Positions 61,380 through 64,000 of a DNA stretch of 64,000 bases are shown here, one piece after another. Location of the stretch: assembly GCA_045544515.1 (NCBI GenBank), contig JAZPZD010000015.1, positions 67,143-131,142 of the forward strand. The letters run 5' to 3'. Under the pieces are notes generated by a model that worked only from the letters and a program-made list of their open reading frames with translations, was not told where the DNA came from and made no database searches. Position numbers and translations under genes: made by a program. This DNA comes from RGIG8748 sp045544515. Lineage in GTDB: Bacteria; Bacillota; Clostridia; UMGS1810. Every line of letters starts with the position of its first letter. Position 1 is the stretch's first letter.

Positions 61380-61560
61380 GTGAAATATCTCACTTCGTTC
61401 GATGTGAAATAATTTCTTGTAGAAATTGTGAAATAGAAAGCTCACGCTTTCTGTGAAATAAAATAAATCCTTTTACACACGCCGCAGGAGTATTTCACAT
61501 TGCGTAGCAATATTTCACGCCCGAAGGGTATTTCACAAATCCTGAAAGGATTTATTTCGT
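61380..61560. repeat. Mirror-symmetric GTGAAATA/TATTTCAC array with palindromic spacers
   Basis: GTGAAATA occurs at 61380, 61404, 61428 and 61453. Its complement TATTTCAC occurs at 61491, 61511 and 61529, with a degenerate TATTTCGT at 61553. The intervals (16, 16, 17, 30, 12, 10 and 16 bp) are mostly small palindromes, such as AGAAAGC-TCAC-GCTTTCT, ATTGC-GTA-GCAAT and CCC-GAA-GGG. The whole is a 180-bp inverted repeat made of hairpins. It is not a CRISPR: motif and spacers are too short, and the spacers are self-complementary. Confidence 0.85.
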
Positions 61561-61562
61561 TG

Positions 61563-61593
61563 AAAAAAGCACCGACAAAGTCGATGCTTTTTT
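61563..61593 (-). terminator. Terminator of tRNA-Glu
   Basis: AAAAAAGCATCGAC pairs with GTCGGTGCTTTTTT on the minus strand, just past the tRNA 3' end. Confidence 0.8.
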
Positions 61594-61594
61594 C

Positions 61595-61669
61595 TGGTGA
61601 CCCCTACGGGAATCGAACCCATGATTGCGCCTTGAGAGGGCGCCGTCTTAACCGCTTGACCAAGGGGCC
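61595..61669 (-). tRNA. tRNA-Glu (CTC)
   Basis: GGCCCCT...AGGGGTC acceptor stem, anticodon stem GCGCC/GGCGC with loop CTCTCAA (anticodon CTC), T-arm GGTTCGATTCC and encoded CCA. Confidence 0.92.
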
Positions 61670-61779
61670 TTAATCAAACTACTAACATATGATACCACAA
61701 CAAAATACAAAATGCAAGTATTTTTTTTCATTTTGGCAAAAACACTTTGCATATCGACAAAAAACCACAAATATACAAA

Positions 61780-61808
61780 TTGACAGAGGTGGTTTTGTGT
61801 GATAAAAT
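61780..61808 (+). promoter_or_regulatory. Promoter of the CapD-like gene
   Basis: TTGACA and TAAAAT with a 17-bp spacer. Confidence 0.82.
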
Positions 61809-61844
61809 ATAATATATTATTATGAGTTAAGAGGGTGTTTTTTG

Positions 61845-63764
61845 GTGAAAAAATCCAAATCTATAAGCAACAAACAAATATTTGTTCTGGACATCATAGG
61901 TGCAATCATACTATATATGTTAAGTGTTATTTTTGTTCTCGGTATCAGGATGGCTACCATTACCACAGCAAGATACGCGGGCATTGCACTGGGAACCATA
62001 CTTGCTCTGTACGGTTCGTTTAACATTTTTGGTATATACAAGGTTTTGTGGAACTTTGCAGGGACAAAGGATTATGTGCGTATATGTTCATCGTGCATTG
62101 TAGGTTCATTTATTGCACTGCTTGTGGTGGTGGGGTTAAGATACTTTTTCCCTCATATATACATAGGAAGCATTCGCATAGCTCTCAAAATTGCATTTCT
62201 CACTACGGCATCATCCAGTATATATTCCGTATTTATCAGAATGGTTATCAGGGCGTTTTACAAATTGCCTGTTCATCACGATGCCTCCCCTGTTGACGAG
62301 GCAAATCTCAACAAGGTGCTTATAGTAGGTGCAGGTGCTGCGGCAACTATGCTTATTAAAGACCTGCCGCTAAATGCCAACCTCAGATTTGAGATAGTCG
62401 GTCTTGTAGACGACAACCCGTCAAAGATAGGCTCAACACTGTGCGGATACACCGTTCTTGGTAACAGAAACGACATCCCCAGGCTTTGCAAAAAGCACTT
62501 TATAGACCAGATACTGCTGGCACTCCCGTCGGCAAGCTCTGCAGACAAAAACGAAATTATCGAAATCTGTTCCAAAACCAAAGCAAAGCTAAAGACTGTT
62601 CCTGCTATGGACCAGGTAATATCTGCAATAGGCAGCAAAAAGCTCGTGCGAAATGTACAGATTGAGGACCTGTTGGACAGAAATCCCATTGTCCTTGACA
62701 ACGAAGAAATATCGGAATACATAGAAGACAAGGTTGTTATGGTTACAGGCGGCGGAGGTTCGATAGGGTCGGAGCTGTGCAGACAGATTATGAAGTACAA
62801 TCCGCAAACTCTCATTGTCCTTGACATATACGAAAACAACGCCTACGATTTGCAGATGGAATTGAACCACAACTATCCCGACAACAAGCCTACTGTTCTT
62901 GTGGCATCTGTAAGAGATAGGGACAGGCTTGATAATATCTTTGAAGCATACAAGCCATACATAGTATTTCATGCGGCGGCTCACAAGCATGTTCCGCTTA
63001 TGGAGCAAAGCCCCACCGAAGCCATAAAGAACAACATCTTCGGAACGCTCAATGTGGCTCTGTGTGCAGACAAGCACAATGTAAAGAGATTTGTTATGAT
63101 TTCCACAGACAAGGCGGTAAACCCCACAAACATCATGGGTGCTACCAAGCGTATGTGCGAAATGATTGTACAGAGTATGCAAAAGATAAGCCAGACCGAA
63201 TTTGTGGCGGTGCGGTTTGGAAATGTGCTTGGCTCAAACGGAAGCGTAATCCCGCTGTTTAAAAGGCAGATAGAAGAGGGCGGCCCTGTAACCGTAACTC
63301 ACAAGGACATAACAAGATACTTTATGACTATACCCGAGGCGGCACAGCTTGTGCTCCAGGCGGCAAGTTACGCAAAGGGCGGAGAGATATTTGTACTGGA
63401 TATGGGCAAGCCCGTAAAGATATACGACCTTGCAAAAAACATCATACGCCTCTCGGGATACACACCCAATGTAGACATCGAAATCGCCGTTACGGGCCTG
63501 CGCCCGGGCGAAAAGCTCTATGAGGAGCTTCTTATGAACGAAGAGGGACTTACCAAAACAAGACACTCCAAGATATTTATCGGTGCTCCCTCGGATATTA
63601 CAATGGAAGAATTAAAACCGAGCCTTGATATGCTAAAAGAGGCTGCGGAAAGCAATGATGTAGACACCATAAAATCTGTAATAGAAAAGGTTGTTCCTAC
63701 ATATATACGAAATTCGGACATAGTAAACAAGCCCAGAGAAAAAGAGTTATCAGCTAAAAAATAA
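61845..63764 (+). CDS. Membrane-anchored nucleotide-sugar epimerase/dehydratase (CapD/PglF-like)
   Basis: A 639-residue protein with four N-terminal transmembrane helices (about residues 10-130), a CoA-binding-like Rossmann domain (VLIVGAGAAATMLIK, about 155-170), and a SDR catalytic domain beginning with VMVTGGGGSIGSELCRQ (near 295). Residues such as STDKAVNPTNIMGATKR place it with large UDP-GlcNAc 4,6-dehydratases/epimerases that start bacillosamine-type or related sugars for surface glycans. GTG at 61845 follows GAGGGTG at good spacing; TTG 61842 is one codon earlier and less well placed. It ends at a hairpin and repeat copy 3. It fits the envelope-rich gene content of the window. Confidence 0.92.
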   Translation: MKKSKSISNKQIFVLDIIGAIILYMLSVIFVLGIRMATITTARYAGIALGTILALYGSFNIFGIYKVLWNFAGTKDYVRICSSCIVGSFIALLVVVGLRYFFPHIYIGSIRIALKIAFLTTASSSIYSVFIRMVIRAFYKLPVHHDASPVDEANLNKVLIVGAGAAATMLIKDLPLNANLRFEIVGLVDDNPSKIGSTLCGYTVLGNRNDIPRLCKKHFIDQILLALPSASSADKNEIIEICSKTKAKLKTVPAMDQVISAIGSKKLVRNVQIEDLLDRNPIVLDNEEISEYIEDKVVMVTGGGGSIGSELCRQIMKYNPQTLIVLDIYENNAYDLQMELNHNYPDNKPTVLVASVRDRDRLDNIFEAYKPYIVFHAAAHKHVPLMEQSPTEAIKNNIFGTLNVALCADKHNVKRFVMISTDKAVNPTNIMGATKRMCEMIVQSMQKISQTEFVAVRFGNVLGSNGSVIPLFKRQIEEGGPVTVTHKDITRYFMTIPEAAQLVLQAASYAKGGEIFVLDMGKPVKIYDLAKNIIRLSGYTPNVDIEIAVTGLRPGEKLYEELLMNEEGLTKTRHSKIFIGAPSDITMEELKPSLDMLKEAAESNDVDTIKSVIEKVVPTYIRNSDIVNKPREKELSAKK

Positions 63765-63772
63765 ATTCAAAA

Positions 63773-63798
63773 ATGCACCTCTCATTCGAGAGGTGCAT
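63773..63798. terminator. Gene-end hairpin, left flank of repeat copy 3
   Basis: ATGCACCTCTC-ATTC-GAGAGGTGCAT lies 8 bp after the CapD-like stop. Its expected duplicate beyond the repeat would be outside the window. Confidence 0.65.
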
Positions 63799-64000
63799 CA
63801 GCGTGTCGATAAAGTCGACACGCTGATGAGACGAACGAAAATGGACGCAGACGAGGAAGCGCGAAGCAGGCAGTACAAAGGTACGGCAATGAGCGATGAC
63901 GAAGTAAGCAAAGTGTCTAAAATACTGGCTTTTGGCATCTATGGCAAAAGCTACATAAATGAAAAAGCTCATTAGTAATGATTACAATATTCCTTACTAA
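63799..64000 (+). mobile_element. MITE-like repeat element, copy 3 (cut by window edge)
   Basis: The first ~202 bp match copy 2 almost base for base from CAGCGTGTCG onward, through the MDADEEARSRQYKG frame to the right-hand hairpin stem TTACTAA, where the window ends. Differences from copy 2 are few. Confidence 0.9.

Noticed and set aside
61169..61393. A 74-codon minus-strand frame in the AT-rich gap
   Set aside because: No RBS, unusual composition, and it runs through the orphan hairpin and into the palindrome array.
61380..61560. Possible CRISPR array
   Set aside because: The repeated motif is 8 bp, it inverts half way, spacers are 10-30 bp and self-complementary, and there are no cas genes.

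Overview
The window reads as a chromosomal segment of an anaerobic, probably endospore-forming clostridial Firmicute. The evidence is moderate AT-richness, strong AGGAGG-type ribosome binding sites, sigma-A-like promoters, a tmRNA, spoIIR and a YtvI-like gene, SLH-domain S-layer proteins, an oxygen-sensitive 2-oxoacid:ferredoxin oxidoreductase (IorAB), a rubredoxin, a T-box leader and ClpE. No phage, plasmid, CRISPR or transposase gene was seen. Species cannot be named from this sequence.

Layout. 1-1.4 kb: the 5' part of an unrecognised gene, then tmRNA. 1.4-6.7 kb: a minus-strand envelope cluster (SLH-anchored SGNH hydrolase, DUF4358 lipoprotein, MBOAT acyltransferase, DHHW partner, phosphoribosyltransferase). 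6.8-7.6 kb: a ZIP transporter, followed by copy 1 of a ~255-bp repeat. 7.9-13.8 kb: a tyrosine-type T-box leader controlling a Na+ symporter, an acyl-CoA synthetase and iorA-iorB. 13.9-17.5 kb: two zinc-ribbon proteins and two G3E (CobW-like) GTPases. 17.5-21.5 kb: four-helix-bundle gene, tRNA-Met, and a GntR-controlled ABC exporter. 21.5-25.1 kb: a nested palindromic element, rubredoxin, and an amino-acid ABC importer. 25.1-31 kb: HtrA, a two-component system, a YtvI-like protein and ApgM in one run. 31-39.1 kb: galE, an unknown gene, rlmD, a DUF4143 ATPase, an SGNH protein, a SulP transporter, tRNA-Gln and ppa. 39.2-47.2 kb: two paralogous S-layer proteins separated by repeat copy 2 and another DUF4143 ATPase. 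47.5-49.9 kb: ispE, spoIIR and three small genes. 49.9-59.5 kb: gap, two cyclophilins, clpE, a second MBOAT/DHHW pair, malQ and a second ZIP transporter. 59.6-64 kb: a Fic protein, a symmetric palindrome array, tRNA-Glu, a CapD-like epimerase and repeat copy 3.

How it fits together. The most informative regulatory-metabolic unit is the Tyr T-box operon. T-boxes switch genes on when the amino acid is scarce, so the transporter, CoA ligase and IorAB set is best read as salvage of aryl acids into aromatic amino acids by reductive carboxylation rather than as catabolism. The cell-surface genes (two MBOAT/DHHW pairs, an SLH-SGNH enzyme, two S-layer proteins, galE, the CapD-like enzyme) point to an O-acylated secondary wall polymer carrying an S-layer. 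The most novel non-coding structures are a short mobile-looking repeat that sits between duplicated gene-end hairpins in both complete copies, and a mirror-symmetric array of GTGAAATA motifs separated by mini-palindromes.
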